Shown here in pieces: positions 8,445-18,183 of a stretch of DNA of 64,000 nt (the stretch's first letter is position 1; each line of letters begins with the position of its first letter). Source of the DNA: Gracilimonas sp040904925 (lineage in GTDB: Bacteria > Bacteroidota > Rhodothermia > Balneolales > Balneolaceae); the NCBI GenBank assembly GCA_040904925.1, contig JBBDSP010000014.1, positions 1-64,000 of the forward strand. Reading direction: 5' to 3'. The notes beneath the pieces are model-generated. The model had not been told where the DNA came from. It saw nothing but the letters and a program-made list of their open reading frames with translations, and did not search any database. Made by a program: the position numbers and the translations under genes.

Positions 8445-10040
8445 TCAGTCCACCAAAAATGGTGCGGTCATGATGTTTTCTTCAGAGACGCCTTCTTTGG
8501 ATTCTTTCACCATCCGGGCTACTTCTTCCATCAGCTTGTCGTTGTTGATAACAACTCCATCTTTGATAGTATGTACTATTCCTTTTGTGCGATACATATC
8601 ACCGTTCTGATCGGTATTTATAGCACCAAAGGAATACATATTGCGAAGGTTATAAAGAGGACTCTCGTCAACGATCAACAGGTCGGCAGTATATCCCGGA
8701 CGTACAAGGCCAAGTTTTTCTTCACGAAGTGTTATTGCGCTGTTATGGGTTGCAGCTTTTAGTACCTCAAGGGTATGCATTCCTGTTTCTCTCAACAGTT
8801 GTAGTTCACGTACGTTAGAAAAACCGGGAGTTGCCCAGATGTAATTATCATCGGTACCGTATGAGACATGGCCGCCTCTTTTATTGAATTCATAGATCAA
8901 GTCACCCCATAAATCAAAGGCATAAGTCCAGTAGTATTCATCATCAGAAGTCCAGTCGTAGTGGTATGATCCATGAAAAGCCGGATTAGGCAAGTTCCAG
9001 TTTATAAGAGCCTGATGCGTATATTTTTCATTCCATGGTAAGCTGGATGCTCTTAGAATATCACGGTTTGCTTCATAAACTACTCTGGTTGGCAGCATAT
9101 GAACACCATAAGCATAAAGTGAATCCGCAACTTCTCCTAAAAGACGGTCACGATTAGCTTCAGTCCATACTTTTCCGGCATGACGGAAACGTGCGTTTTC
9201 ATCATTGTAGTTATAGTCGCGTGGATAATCCTGAACTTGTCGGTCCAATGAAGCTTCGGCATAAGCATAATGATGTTCTATCATTGTAACGCCTAAACGA
9301 GCTGCATCAACAGCTTGTGTTACTGAGGTTGTGTTTGGGGGAATATGATAAGTAGTAATACCCCCGTTGTCAGTTACTGCTTTTGTTACTGCACCAAGCA
9401 GTTTTTGATTCCATCCTAAGCTTCCAACACTAACTACATGTGCTCCTTTTTCAAACATCTCAGCAGCTACTTCCGGAGCATTATCAGGATTTTCCAGGAA
9501 TTCCCGGTCAAAATCTGTATTTGAGCCCCAGCCCCATATTGGATACATCCGGGGAGCAAGAATTTCGTTATCAGTACTCCGCTGTGCTTCATCCATTGCA
9601 TTGTCCAAACCTCGATCAGGAGCAGGAACCATTGTCGTTACACCGTGAGCCAGTTTTGTGTAGTAAACATATTCAATTTCCATTGGATCTTGTCTCAGGT
9701 GCATATGAAGATCGATCATTCCGGGCATCACGTACTTCCCGTCAGCCTCAATTACACGGTCTCCATCAGGCCTTGAACTGTCGCCTCTGCGTTCAGCTGT
9801 AACAGGATCGAACGGAATCATCTCGCTGATAGTATTACCTTCAATTACTATGTCATAAGGCCCTACCGGTGGTCCACCATGTCCGGGAATCACCATTGCA
9901 TTTCTAATTACTAGTCGGTCGTAAGGGCCCTCGGCCAATTCCCCGAATTTCTTTTGAGCCATACCATTAAATGATACCCCTAAAAAGAGCATGGCAAAAA
10001 ATAGTGTCGTTAGTGTTTTTAAATTCTTCATTTTATTCAT
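8445..10040 (-). CDS. Secreted amidohydrolase, paralogue 2 of 3
   Basis: A 531-residue amidohydrolase with a signal peptide (residues 1-29, ending NGMAQ). The metal ligands H112 and H114 lie in VMPGMIDLHMH, and the catalytic Asp region is YGTDDNY, shared with paralogue 1. Long blocks are identical between the two, such as GPYDRLVIRNAMVIPGHGG and the C-terminal DGVVINNDKLMEEVARMVKE, so the duplication is fairly recent. The terminator-like hairpin at 10055-10086 lies just upstream, which could give this gene lower or separate expression from the SusCD genes. The exact substrate cannot be read from sequence. Confidence 0.88.
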   Translation of the reverse strand: MNKMKNLKTLTTLFFAMLFLGVSFNGMAQKKFGELAEGPYDRLVIRNAMVIPGHGGPPVGPYDIVIEGNTISEMIPFDPVTAERRGDSSRPDGDRVIEADGKYVMPGMIDLHMHLRQDPMEIEYVYYTKLAHGVTTMVPAPDRGLDNAMDEAQRSTDNEILAPRMYPIWGWGSNTDFDREFLENPDNAPEVAAEMFEKGAHVVSVGSLGWNQKLLGAVTKAVTDNGGITTYHIPPNTTSVTQAVDAARLGVTMIEHHYAYAEASLDRQVQDYPRDYNYNDENARFRHAGKVWTEANRDRLLGEVADSLYAYGVHMLPTRVVYEANRDILRASSLPWNEKYTHQALINWNLPNPAFHGSYHYDWTSDDEYYWTYAFDLWGDLIYEFNKRGGHVSYGTDDNYIWATPGFSNVRELQLLRETGMHTLEVLKAATHNSAITLREEKLGLVRPGYTADLLIVDESPLYNLRNMYSFGAINTDQNGDMYRTKGIVHTIKDGVVINNDKLMEEVARMVKESKEGVSEENIMTAPFLVD

Positions 10041-10054
10041 CCCATTTTATTCTT

Positions 10055-10086
10055 AAAAAGAAACCCCTGTTTTTGGCAGGGGTTTC
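10055..10086 (-). terminator. Terminator-like hairpin inside the amidohydrolase array
   Basis: A perfect 10-bp stem GAAACCCCTG/CAGGGGTTTC (10060-10069 with 10077-10086) is followed on the minus strand by a short T run and TAAG. It lies 25 bases after the stop of the third amidohydrolase. Because genes continue in the same direction, it could be an intercistronic attenuator that sets expression of SusCD and the first hydrolase against the downstream genes. Confidence 0.7.
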
Positions 10087-10111
10087 GATATTGATAATCA
10101 TTTAGTCGATC

Positions 10112-11725
10112 TTAGTATTTTTCTTTTTTACCAAGTTCGGCTTCTTGTTCGTCAACCATATTGCGAACATCTTCGAGTAACTTTTTGGCATCATAAATGA
10201 TCCCATCTTTAATGGTGTATTTAACACCACCTACCCTTACAACTTCATCAGCGCCTTCTACTCTGATTGCACCTGTACCATATAGTGTTTTCAGATTTTG
10301 AAGTGGATTTTCTTCCACAATAACGAGGTCAGCAAGTTTACCCGGACGAATTATGCCAAATGTTGGTTCTTCATCAAGTTTTCTAAACAGCTCGTCGGCA
10401 CCGTTCATTGTAGCAGAACGTATGACTTCAAGTGGATGGAACCCGGCTTCTTGCAGAAGTTCAAGCTCTCGGATATAATCGAATCCATAAAGCTTATAAA
10501 TAAAACCTGCATCCGAACCGGTAGTTACTCGTCCACCTGCATTTTTGTAATCATTGATGAACTGCATCCAGGTGCGATAGAAGTTTTTCCATTCAACTTC
10601 ATCCTCGGTAGTCCAGTCAAACCAGTAAGACCCATGAGCCTTTCGGTTGGGCATATAAAAATCCCAAAGCGTAGGAAGAGTGTAGTCTTCGTGCCAGTCA
10701 GCATTTCTGGCTCTCATGACATCACGACTTGCTTCATAGATGGTCATTGTAGGATCTAAAGTCAGATCATGATCCAGAAATAGTTGAATAAGGTTATTCC
10801 ATTCTTCTCCACCGGGCTCAACGATCTTATTCCACTGACGTGCAACTTGGCCAAAGCGATCCTGTTCGTTCTGATAGTTGTAGTCATTTGGATATGGTTG
10901 CAGATCATGACCTTCATACATTGACTCAAACAAACCATAATAGTGTGTTTGTGCACCTAAGCCTAACTCCGTAGCCTCTTTGAGGTTCATACGAACAACA
11001 CCCATTTGATCGAGGTGAGCTGTGGTATTAAGGTTCTGCTTGGTGGCTTCATCAATTAAAGCTTCCATGATATCAGGATCATGGGCGCCTAACTTAAGGC
11101 CATCAATACCTTCTGCTTTAGCCCATCGCACCCATTCTCTGGCTTGTTCAGGTGTTGTCACAGGGTCGTCCCAACCGGAACCTACTCTATGATAACTGAA
11201 CATTCTTGGCGCAACTATTTCATTACGCTCACTTCTTTCTTTTTCACTGAGTGAAGATTCCAGATTGTCGAATGGCACACCACGAACTGTGGTAATACCA
11301 TGTCCCATCCATAGCTTATAAGTATATTCTGCATCAGGAACTTTAGGCTGTCCACCTGTGTGAACATGCATATCTATCAGTCCTGGCATAACATACATAC
11401 CGGATGCATCGATTTCCTCAGTTGAACCATCGGCATCGGGGCGTCCATCTTCATCGATAGGAACACCGGGATAACCTACCCGATGAACTGAAACGATCTT
11501 GTTGCCTTCGATGACAATATCAACCGGACCTGCCATAGGGGCACCGGTTCCATCGATCATATTAGCACCTCGAATAATGAGGCGCTCATATGGGCCTTCA
11601 CCCTCTCCGGATGCCCTGTCTGGCGCCGGATTAGATGGTTGAGCCAATACAGACGGTGCCATGAAAAAGGCAAGTAGCAAGGCACTCAATAAAAGAGCCG
11701 TTATTTTAAAATTAACTTTAAACAT
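10112..11725 (-). CDS. Secreted amidohydrolase, paralogue 3 of 3 (divergent)
   Basis: A 537-residue amidohydrolase with a clear signal peptide (residues 1-29, ending SVLAQ). Metal ligands H120 and H122 lie in VMPGLIDMHVH, another His in TTAHLDQMG, and the late Asp in TGSDAGF. It shares the layout of the two neighbouring paralogues, including the C-terminal block DGIIYDAKKLLEDVRNMV, but is clearly more diverged, so it arose from an older duplication. It is the first hydrolase gene after SusD, 48 bases downstream of it, and is the most likely to be co-expressed with the transporter. Confidence 0.88.
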   Translation of the reverse strand: MFKVNFKITALLLSALLLAFFMAPSVLAQPSNPAPDRASGEGEGPYERLIIRGANMIDGTGAPMAGPVDIVIEGNKIVSVHRVGYPGVPIDEDGRPDADGSTEEIDASGMYVMPGLIDMHVHTGGQPKVPDAEYTYKLWMGHGITTVRGVPFDNLESSLSEKERSERNEIVAPRMFSYHRVGSGWDDPVTTPEQAREWVRWAKAEGIDGLKLGAHDPDIMEALIDEATKQNLNTTAHLDQMGVVRMNLKEATELGLGAQTHYYGLFESMYEGHDLQPYPNDYNYQNEQDRFGQVARQWNKIVEPGGEEWNNLIQLFLDHDLTLDPTMTIYEASRDVMRARNADWHEDYTLPTLWDFYMPNRKAHGSYWFDWTTEDEVEWKNFYRTWMQFINDYKNAGGRVTTGSDAGFIYKLYGFDYIRELELLQEAGFHPLEVIRSATMNGADELFRKLDEEPTFGIIRPGKLADLVIVEENPLQNLKTLYGTGAIRVEGADEVVRVGGVKYTIKDGIIYDAKKLLEDVRNMVDEQEAELGKKEKY

Positions 11726-11773
11726 GTAAATCCTTTGATTTAATTTTTTATTGAATTTTAAGCAAGCTGAATC

Positions 11774-13051
11774 TTACAGATCAGGGTTAGCTAATTGCTC
11801 GTTTGTTGGAATTGGCAATAGCACTCCCGGTGTTTGTACTGCATCTTCACCTGACAACCAATCCGGAGATTGTGAACCAAATCGATACATATCATTCAGC
11901 CTTCTACCTTGTAAAAATAGGTTAGCTCTTCTTTCATGCTCAATAAATACCTCAAAATCGCCCCCAAGTGGCATAGGTGGGAGTCCGTCTAAATCTCTGA
12001 GGTCATTTATTTCGTCCCGAGCTCTGATAGGATCGGCATCTACTAATTCTTCAGCAATGATCAGGCGCATTTCCCGTGCTGATAGCCAGGTAAACGGAGA
12101 GTAGTTCTCTGTATAAGTAGCGGTATCGTAGAAATCATTAATGATATCTACTGCACGCGGATCAGGGTCTCCTGTAACAATGTCATCAAAAGGATCTGCA
12201 AGGGTAAGTTCACCACGGCTATTGACCTGTCCGGCCAGATAGTTCGTAATATTTGGCCCTTGATAATCAATTATAGCCTTGTAATCTGAAGACATCAATG
12301 CCAAAGCATCTTCTGCATCATCCAAAGCTCCGGTTCCGGAGACTAAAGGATTGGCAGGAGTGGATCCTTTAGGATTTAGCTTGCCCCACACGCCTTTAGC
12401 ATGCTTGGCTCGTGCCCGAAGACCTAAGGCCTGAGCTTCAAGTGTATTGTCATTTAATGTTTGTGAAAGGGTAACTGCATCATCCAGCAAAGTGATGGCC
12501 TGATCGTAAAGATCATCCATATTGTCTTCTCCAATTGCCGGCGATGTTTCTGTACCGTTTGAGAAAACAAAATCATCGTAAGAATCTGCAATCGTGATAC
12601 GTATAAAAGCACTATATATATAACTTTTCGCCAATATTGAGCGATCAGCTAACTCAGAATTTGCATCGAACTCTTCAAGTTGTTCAATAGCAAAGTCTGA
12701 CATGTATCTCGCCTGAGCGATCTCTGGATAACCAGAAACCAAGATTTCGTTTGCATCAAAATCGACTCTTCCTTCACTGAATGTCTTATATGATTCATAA
12801 GAACCGGTCCAGTAAATTTCGTCGCTTATTGTTGTGGTCGCAGCATAGGTCCATGCCGTTCCTGACATTAGAGCATTTAACTGCCCATTTTTAAGACCTT
12901 CAGCAGAAGATGGCAAACTCACATCATCAACTGTTAAGCTGTTTGGGTTTTCCACTTCCAGCAGATTACAACTCCCCAAAAACAAGAGGAGCGCTCCTAT
13001 AACAAATATGGAGCCATATCTAATTTTAAATTGTGTGATTATACTTTTCAT
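11774..13051 (-). CDS. SusD/RagB-family nutrient-binding lipoprotein
   Basis: The start is placed at the ATG at 13051, 15 codons into the longest frame, since this begins a proper lipoprotein signal (MKSIITQFKIRYGS... to LFLGSC) and leaves 425 residues. SusD proteins are surface lipoproteins that cap the SusC channel and bind the nutrient. The N-terminal NLLEVENPNSLTVDDV, the helical core and the C-terminal FIEHERRANLFLQGRRLNDMYRFG segment are typical of the family. It is slightly shorter than the usual 480-550 residues. It lies 50 bases after SusC. With hydrolases of the peptidase/amidohydrolase type around it and no glycoside hydrolase, a peptide-like ligand is the best inference. Confidence 0.9.
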   Translation of the reverse strand: MKSIITQFKIRYGSIFVIGALLLFLGSCNLLEVENPNSLTVDDVSLPSSAEGLKNGQLNALMSGTAWTYAATTTISDEIYWTGSYESYKTFSEGRVDFDANEILVSGYPEIAQARYMSDFAIEQLEEFDANSELADRSILAKSYIYSAFIRITIADSYDDFVFSNGTETSPAIGEDNMDDLYDQAITLLDDAVTLSQTLNDNTLEAQALGLRARAKHAKGVWGKLNPKGSTPANPLVSGTGALDDAEDALALMSSDYKAIIDYQGPNITNYLAGQVNSRGELTLADPFDDIVTGDPDPRAVDIINDFYDTATYTENYSPFTWLSAREMRLIIAEELVDADPIRARDEINDLRDLDGLPPMPLGGDFEVFIEHERRANLFLQGRRLNDMYRFGSQSPDWLSGEDAVQTPGVLLPIPTNEQLANPDL

Positions 13052-13101
13052 AGTCGAAAAATTTTTTATGTGAAAATTGTTGGTGCTGACTTGCATTAAA
13101 A

Positions 13102-16100
13102 TTAAAAGTCAAACTTTAGGGTTAATGCATAGGTTCTTAGCAATGGAGTACCATAGGTATCCATACCGCCACCGAAGTTTTCTTGCAGAGATGCGCCTTG
13201 TCCTAAACTGGCTTCTCCTGTAGCAAGAGGATCAACTCCGCCATATTTACTCCATAATGCAAGGTTATTACCCGACAATGTTAATGAAGCGTCATTTATT
13301 CCCAACCTATCGACGACGTCTGAAGGTATTTGGTAAGAAATACTCAGATTCGTCCATCTTATATAGTCAGCTTTCTCAATTTCATTTAATCCATCAAATG
13401 GTGAAAGTGATACGTTATTGGAAACCCATTCCTGAGCAGCGTCAATACGTTCAGAAGCACTGCTTGCAGGATTCTTAAGTACAGATTCCAACTCAGCAGC
13501 TCTCATGGTGTTACGACCAATGGCACTGTTAACTCTACGGAATGCATCCGTCAGGTTATGATGGTAGTAATTTCCAAAAGCATACTGGAAACGACTGCTT
13601 ACAGAAAAGTTTTGGGCAAAATTCGCTGTAAAACCAAATGCTCCTTCCCAATCCGGAGTGGGTTTGCCTAAGTAATGATCCAGATATGTTGAACCACCGG
13701 TAAGTGCTTCTCCATCTTCCCCTGCGACCATGATAGCCGAGTTGAATGTACCAGGATCAACCGGTCCGGCAAAGAAGGCTTCCAGCTCGGCCTGGCTGTC
13801 AGGAGTGCCATCTTGATTACTGTCAAAAGGAAATGCTAAACCTTCAGGTAATTTGGTTCCAAAATATGAACCCGGTGCATATCCCTCTTTGATAAACATA
13901 CGGTCACGAATGTAACCGGCATCGATCTTAATTGGGGGCTGCCCTCCTAATGATTCTACGTTCTCTTGCAGATACGCTGCGTTCACAAATACGTTCAGAG
14001 TGAAGTCTCGATTCTGCACTACATTGCTATTCAGTCCTAGTTCAAGTCCATTACCTGTAAGCCTTCCAGCATTTGTAAGCTGAGATGATGTAAAACCACC
14101 TGATGGTGCGTAGGTACGATCTATAAGTGCATCTTCTACTACACGATCCCAATAGGTCGCTTCAAATCCGATCTTGTCTTCAAACAGACCAATTTCAAAA
14201 CCTGCTTCCCACTCAGTGGCAATTTCAGGTCGAAGGTCTCTGTTTCCGGGATTACCGGGTAATACACCGGCACCTTCAAAGGAGTTAACAGGTACAAAAG
14301 TAGTAAACCTATCGAAGGCTCCCGGCTGCTGACCTGATTGTCCCCAGGCTGCTCTCACCCTGAATGAGGAAACATTATTGATATCAAAACCAAAAGCAGT
14401 TGTTGGAATAAATGAAACAGAAAACTTCGGATATGTTGCATAGTTGAAGTCTTCTCCAAAAGCACTACTTGCATCCATACGTAAACCGGCTGTTAAATAG
14501 ATCCAGTCACTGTAATCGATCTGTTCCTGAATAAAAGCACCTGCATTTACAACCTCTTGAAAAGAGGAGCCTGAAGTTTGTGAAGCAGTCGCACCCAATA
14601 CTTCCAAACCGGGACCTGAAAAACCGGTACCGGTTGAATTCATCGTATTCTGTTGTTCCTGATATGCCTGGAATCCGGCCACAAATGTTGACTTAATATC
14701 TTCTGTAACATCTTTGGTCCAGTTTCCTTTAGCTTCAAGAGATAATACCATTTGCTGACGTGTACCGATCTGGATCTGTCCATCACCCGTAGGTGCTACA
14801 CCATCCACATTATAACCAAATGGTAAGAAGTTAGCACTTCGCTGGTCTCGGTAATCAAGCCCGACAGATGCGTCAAAAGAAAGTTCATCAGTAGGGAAAT
14901 AATCAGCTTTAAGTACCACTCTACCCTGGTTGGTATTATCTGTAACGGTAGGGTAAGTACCTTCTCTTACCGTTGCGAAAATTGGAATACCAAATGTATC
15001 GTATTGACTAGCCTGACCAACTTGCTCAGGTTTAGCATAACGAGAAGCACTTGTAGGAGTGTAAATTGTGATTCCACTTTCATAAACGCTGATGTCAGAA
15101 TTGGTATATGCTGTTTGTGCACGTATCGTCAAATTATCACCGGGTCTGAAATTCAGGTTACCCGTGAAGTATATTTTCTTGTATACATCGCTGGCCTCAC
15201 CAACTGCTCCGCCATTAAAATTGGCCGGTGTTGGATCAAACGGACCATCAGTGAACGTATATCTCAAGTTAGAGAAGTAAGTCATCGACTCACCGCCACC
15301 CTGTACTGAAGCCGAAACTTCCTGACCAACACCAATACTATAAAGGTCAATTAGGTTGATGGATGATTCAAATGGCTCATATAAACCAACATCCAAATCA
15401 AGAATGTCACTGATATTTTGTTGTTCAGTGGCGTTTTCTGCAAAACCTGCATTCTTTTTGAATCGGTCCGGCATTTGATAAAATGTTGTTCCCAATTCAA
15501 TATCAAATTTTGGTGCTGACTCTTCTGTTCCTTGTTTCGTAAAGATCTGGATTACACCGGAACTTGCCTGAGAACCATATAAGGTTGCAGCGGCTGGCCC
15601 TTTAAGGATCTCTACGCGATCAATTGAATCAAAGTTAATATTCGATAGTCCGGAAGGTGCTCCTAAACCACCTGCATCAAAACCGGGAGCAAAACCACCA
15701 CCACCGTTTACACGAACACCATCCACATAGATCAATGGCTGGTTGGTCATGGATAAACTGGATGTTCCACGAATTCTGATCTTAGGTTCCTGATCAATAG
15801 CACCACTTTGTGCATTGATGTTAACACCGGCGATCTTGCCGGTCAAAGCATCCTGAACCGAAGTAGTAGATACGTTTTCAATTCCGCCAAATTCTACAGA
15901 CGAAATAGTATGTCCAAGTGATTTCCTTTCTACAGTACCACCCGTACCTGTTACTACCAGTTCATCAAGATTCAATGTTGAGGTTGATAACACAAAATCT
16001 AGTGTGACCGTCTCTCCTGCTGAAACTTGAACTTCTTCTGTTTCAGTTCTAAATCCTACAAAACGAGCTACTACTTCTACTGTTCTTGCAGGCACTCCGG

Positions 16101-16299
16101 TAATTGTATAATTACCGTCAATATCAGTTGAAGCACCTATAGTCCTTCCTTCTATTTGCACTGTTACGTTTACACCTATCAGCAGATCGCCAGATGCATC
16201 TGTAACCTGTCCTTCAATTGTTCCTGTTTGTGCAAACCCTAATGAGGGTAAACAAAACAGAACCATTGCCACTATAAAGATTGGTATCTGTATTTTCAT
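13102..16299 (-). CDS. SusC/RagA-family TonB-dependent outer-membrane transporter
   Basis: A 1065-residue TonB-linked receptor. Residues 1-23 are a signal peptide ending LGFAQ; 25-110 form a carboxypeptidase-like regulatory domain (GTIEGQVTDASGDLLIGVNV); a TonB-box-like DELVVTG follows near 112. The plug carries the SusC signature (SVQDALTGKIAGVNI, IRIRGTSSL, PLIYVDGVRV), and the rest is the beta-barrel ending in Phe (LKFDF). It forms the import channel with the SusD-like protein downstream, using the proton motive force via TonB. No ECF sigma or anti-sigma gene is next to it, so regulation is probably by another route. A terminator separates it from the S10 peptidase gene upstream. Confidence 0.95.
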   Translation of the reverse strand: MKIQIPIFIVAMVLFCLPSLGFAQTGTIEGQVTDASGDLLIGVNVTVQIEGRTIGASTDIDGNYTITGVPARTVEVVARFVGFRTETEEVQVSAGETVTLDFVLSTSTLNLDELVVTGTGGTVERKSLGHTISSVEFGGIENVSTTSVQDALTGKIAGVNINAQSGAIDQEPKIRIRGTSSLSMTNQPLIYVDGVRVNGGGGFAPGFDAGGLGAPSGLSNINFDSIDRVEILKGPAAATLYGSQASSGVIQIFTKQGTEESAPKFDIELGTTFYQMPDRFKKNAGFAENATEQQNISDILDLDVGLYEPFESSINLIDLYSIGVGQEVSASVQGGGESMTYFSNLRYTFTDGPFDPTPANFNGGAVGEASDVYKKIYFTGNLNFRPGDNLTIRAQTAYTNSDISVYESGITIYTPTSASRYAKPEQVGQASQYDTFGIPIFATVREGTYPTVTDNTNQGRVVLKADYFPTDELSFDASVGLDYRDQRSANFLPFGYNVDGVAPTGDGQIQIGTRQQMVLSLEAKGNWTKDVTEDIKSTFVAGFQAYQEQQNTMNSTGTGFSGPGLEVLGATASQTSGSSFQEVVNAGAFIQEQIDYSDWIYLTAGLRMDASSAFGEDFNYATYPKFSVSFIPTTAFGFDINNVSSFRVRAAWGQSGQQPGAFDRFTTFVPVNSFEGAGVLPGNPGNRDLRPEIATEWEAGFEIGLFEDKIGFEATYWDRVVEDALIDRTYAPSGGFTSSQLTNAGRLTGNGLELGLNSNVVQNRDFTLNVFVNAAYLQENVESLGGQPPIKIDAGYIRDRMFIKEGYAPGSYFGTKLPEGLAFPFDSNQDGTPDSQAELEAFFAGPVDPGTFNSAIMVAGEDGEALTGGSTYLDHYLGKPTPDWEGAFGFTANFAQNFSVSSRFQYAFGNYYHHNLTDAFRRVNSAIGRNTMRAAELESVLKNPASSASERIDAAQEWVSNNVSLSPFDGLNEIEKADYIRWTNLSISYQIPSDVVDRLGINDASLTLSGNNLALWSKYGGVDPLATGEASLGQGASLQENFGGGMDTYGTPLLRTYALTLKFDF

Positions 16300-16456
16300 T
16301 TGATGTTTATTTTGGTTGAGATTAACTAATCATTGTTATTATGTAATAATATCAAACTCATTTTCTCCTATTGCAGTCGAAATATCAAAGTTTGAATTGT
16401 AAAAAATTGAAAATCAAATTTTGCATTTATAATAAATTCACATAAGTGATTGCTAT

Positions 16457-16488
16457 AAAAAAATCACCGCCACTATTAAAAGCGGTGA
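16457..16488 (-). terminator. Rho-independent terminator after the S10 peptidase gene
   Basis: On the minus strand a 7-bp perfect stem TCACCGC/GCGGTGA (arms 16482-16488 and 16464-16470) with an 11-nt loop is followed by seven T. It lies 31 bases past the stop of the S10 carboxypeptidase gene, so SusC-SusD must have their own promoter in 16300-16456. I could not find a convincing TAnnTTTG box there. Confidence 0.88.
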
Positions 16489-16518
16489 CTTTCTCTATAT
16501 ATACACTGTTTCCTATAA

Positions 16519-18030
16519 TTAATACTTGGCCGGAGCACCATTTTCAGGTAGTGAATTCCTGATAAATTCACGTATGTGTTCGTTAGATGTCTCAAGATCT
16601 TCTGATCTCAAGTACATCATGTGGCCACTTCTGTATCCTTCAAACCTGAAACGATCACTCATTTTCCCACTTGGATCAATGTTCCACATCGTATATTTAG
16701 CGGAAAAATAATCAGTGGCTCCATCATAATATCCGGACTGTACCAGCACCTTTAAATTGGGATTTTCTGCCATTGCCTGGCGCAACATTTCTCCGGTTTC
16801 ATTGCCTTCTCTGTTCCATGGACGTACCGGTCCTGAAACGTAGTATTGAAGATCAGTTTTAAACCCAAGAACATCTTTTATGTAATGGTTGATAGCCGGC
16901 GTAAAAGAATGCTTCCAAGAAGAATATTCGGCGGGGTAATCATATCGCTCGCCACCATCTGTTTTGTCTATTCCTTTATACCTGGAATCCAAACGTCCGA
17001 TCGTATTACCTTCATCTCTCAGAAGTTCTTTCCAATAAGCTGAAGAAGGAACAGCAAGGTTATAATCCTCAACAAATTCTTCCGAAAGTCCTGAATACTT
17101 AGCTACTTCTTTAATAAGCTCTTGCTTTCTGTTCTCATCAATAAAGCCTCCGTATGAAAGAGCCGGTAATAATTCCTCAAGAGTAAATTTTTCTGCTTCA
17201 GGTAATATTTCACCCAGGTCTTTATTCTGTAATTCAGGTACCAACTGATTGTGATACCATGCAGCAGCTGTGTAATACGGCAGCTTTAATACTGATGAAC
17301 GAGGCATTGGGCCCTCAGGCTCCAAACCTAAGCCTGTTGGTGATACAAGTACAACTCCGTTAAGAAACATCCAGTGGCGACCTTGTAAAACTCCCGCCAG
17401 ACCAGAAACTCGTGGAGTACCGTAACTTTCTCCGATCAGATATTTTGGAGACTTCCAACGATTTTGTCGGGATATAAATGTATCGATCCAATCCGCGAGA
17501 TAGGCAAGATCTTCGTTCACTCCAAAGAACTGCTCTCCTTCACCATCATTCACTATACGTGAAAGACCGGTATTAACAGGATTCACAAAAACGATATCTG
17601 CCACATCAATGATAGAATGAGGATTGTCCTCAATTCCGTAAGGCTGTATCGGATACCCTTCATCACTGATCTTTAATTTTTTTGGCCCCGTATATCCCAG
17701 GTGCATCCATAATGAACCGGCTCCCGGGCCTCCATTAAATGATACAAAAATCGGCCGATTTTCATTATTTGAGACATCGGATCTTTCATAATAAGTATAG
17801 AACAAAGATGCATCAGGTTCACCGTCTTCGCCATAAACAGGCTGGGTTCCAACCGTTACTTTGTAAGGAACTCTTTCCCCTTTAATAGTCACTTCATCCG
17901 TTGAAACTAAGGCAGTATCAATGGGTAAACTTCTCGATCTCTCCTGAGCTTCAAGGATGGTCGCCGAAAACATAAAGAATAGTACAAGACTCAATACAGC
18001 CTTGGCCTTAATAGTAAATTGTGTATTCAT
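16519..18030 (-). CDS. Secreted serine carboxypeptidase, family S10
   Basis: A 503-residue exported enzyme that removes C-terminal amino acids from peptides. A signal peptide covers residues 1-29 (ending LEAQ). Family landmarks are the oxyanion segment FNGGPGAGS at 98-106, the nucleophile Ser202 in GESYG, an Asp in GYYDGATD (D436 or D440) and His470 in SGHMMY. The alpha/beta-hydrolase spacing matches bacterial S10 members. It has its own terminator and lies immediately upstream of SusC, SusD and the amidohydrolases on the same strand, so it probably provides extracellular or periplasmic peptide trimming for that locus. Confidence 0.93.
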   Translation of the reverse strand: MNTQFTIKAKAVLSLVLFFMFSATILEAQERSRSLPIDTALVSTDEVTIKGERVPYKVTVGTQPVYGEDGEPDASLFYTYYERSDVSNNENRPIFVSFNGGPGAGSLWMHLGYTGPKKLKISDEGYPIQPYGIEDNPHSIIDVADIVFVNPVNTGLSRIVNDGEGEQFFGVNEDLAYLADWIDTFISRQNRWKSPKYLIGESYGTPRVSGLAGVLQGRHWMFLNGVVLVSPTGLGLEPEGPMPRSSVLKLPYYTAAAWYHNQLVPELQNKDLGEILPEAEKFTLEELLPALSYGGFIDENRKQELIKEVAKYSGLSEEFVEDYNLAVPSSAYWKELLRDEGNTIGRLDSRYKGIDKTDGGERYDYPAEYSSWKHSFTPAINHYIKDVLGFKTDLQYYVSGPVRPWNREGNETGEMLRQAMAENPNLKVLVQSGYYDGATDYFSAKYTMWNIDPSGKMSDRFRFEGYRSGHMMYLRSEDLETSNEHIREFIRNSLPENGAPAKY

Positions 18031-18183
18031 AACGTAGCTTTTGATTAGTGTTAGATATTAAAATCAAGCATAACTTTGCAGCTATTACTGGTTTGTATTC
18101 TATGGTAAAGACATTCTAAAATTTTTATCAACACAATTCTATTAAAGTACTAGTTCAATTCAGGTGCGAATTATTCGGCTCCG

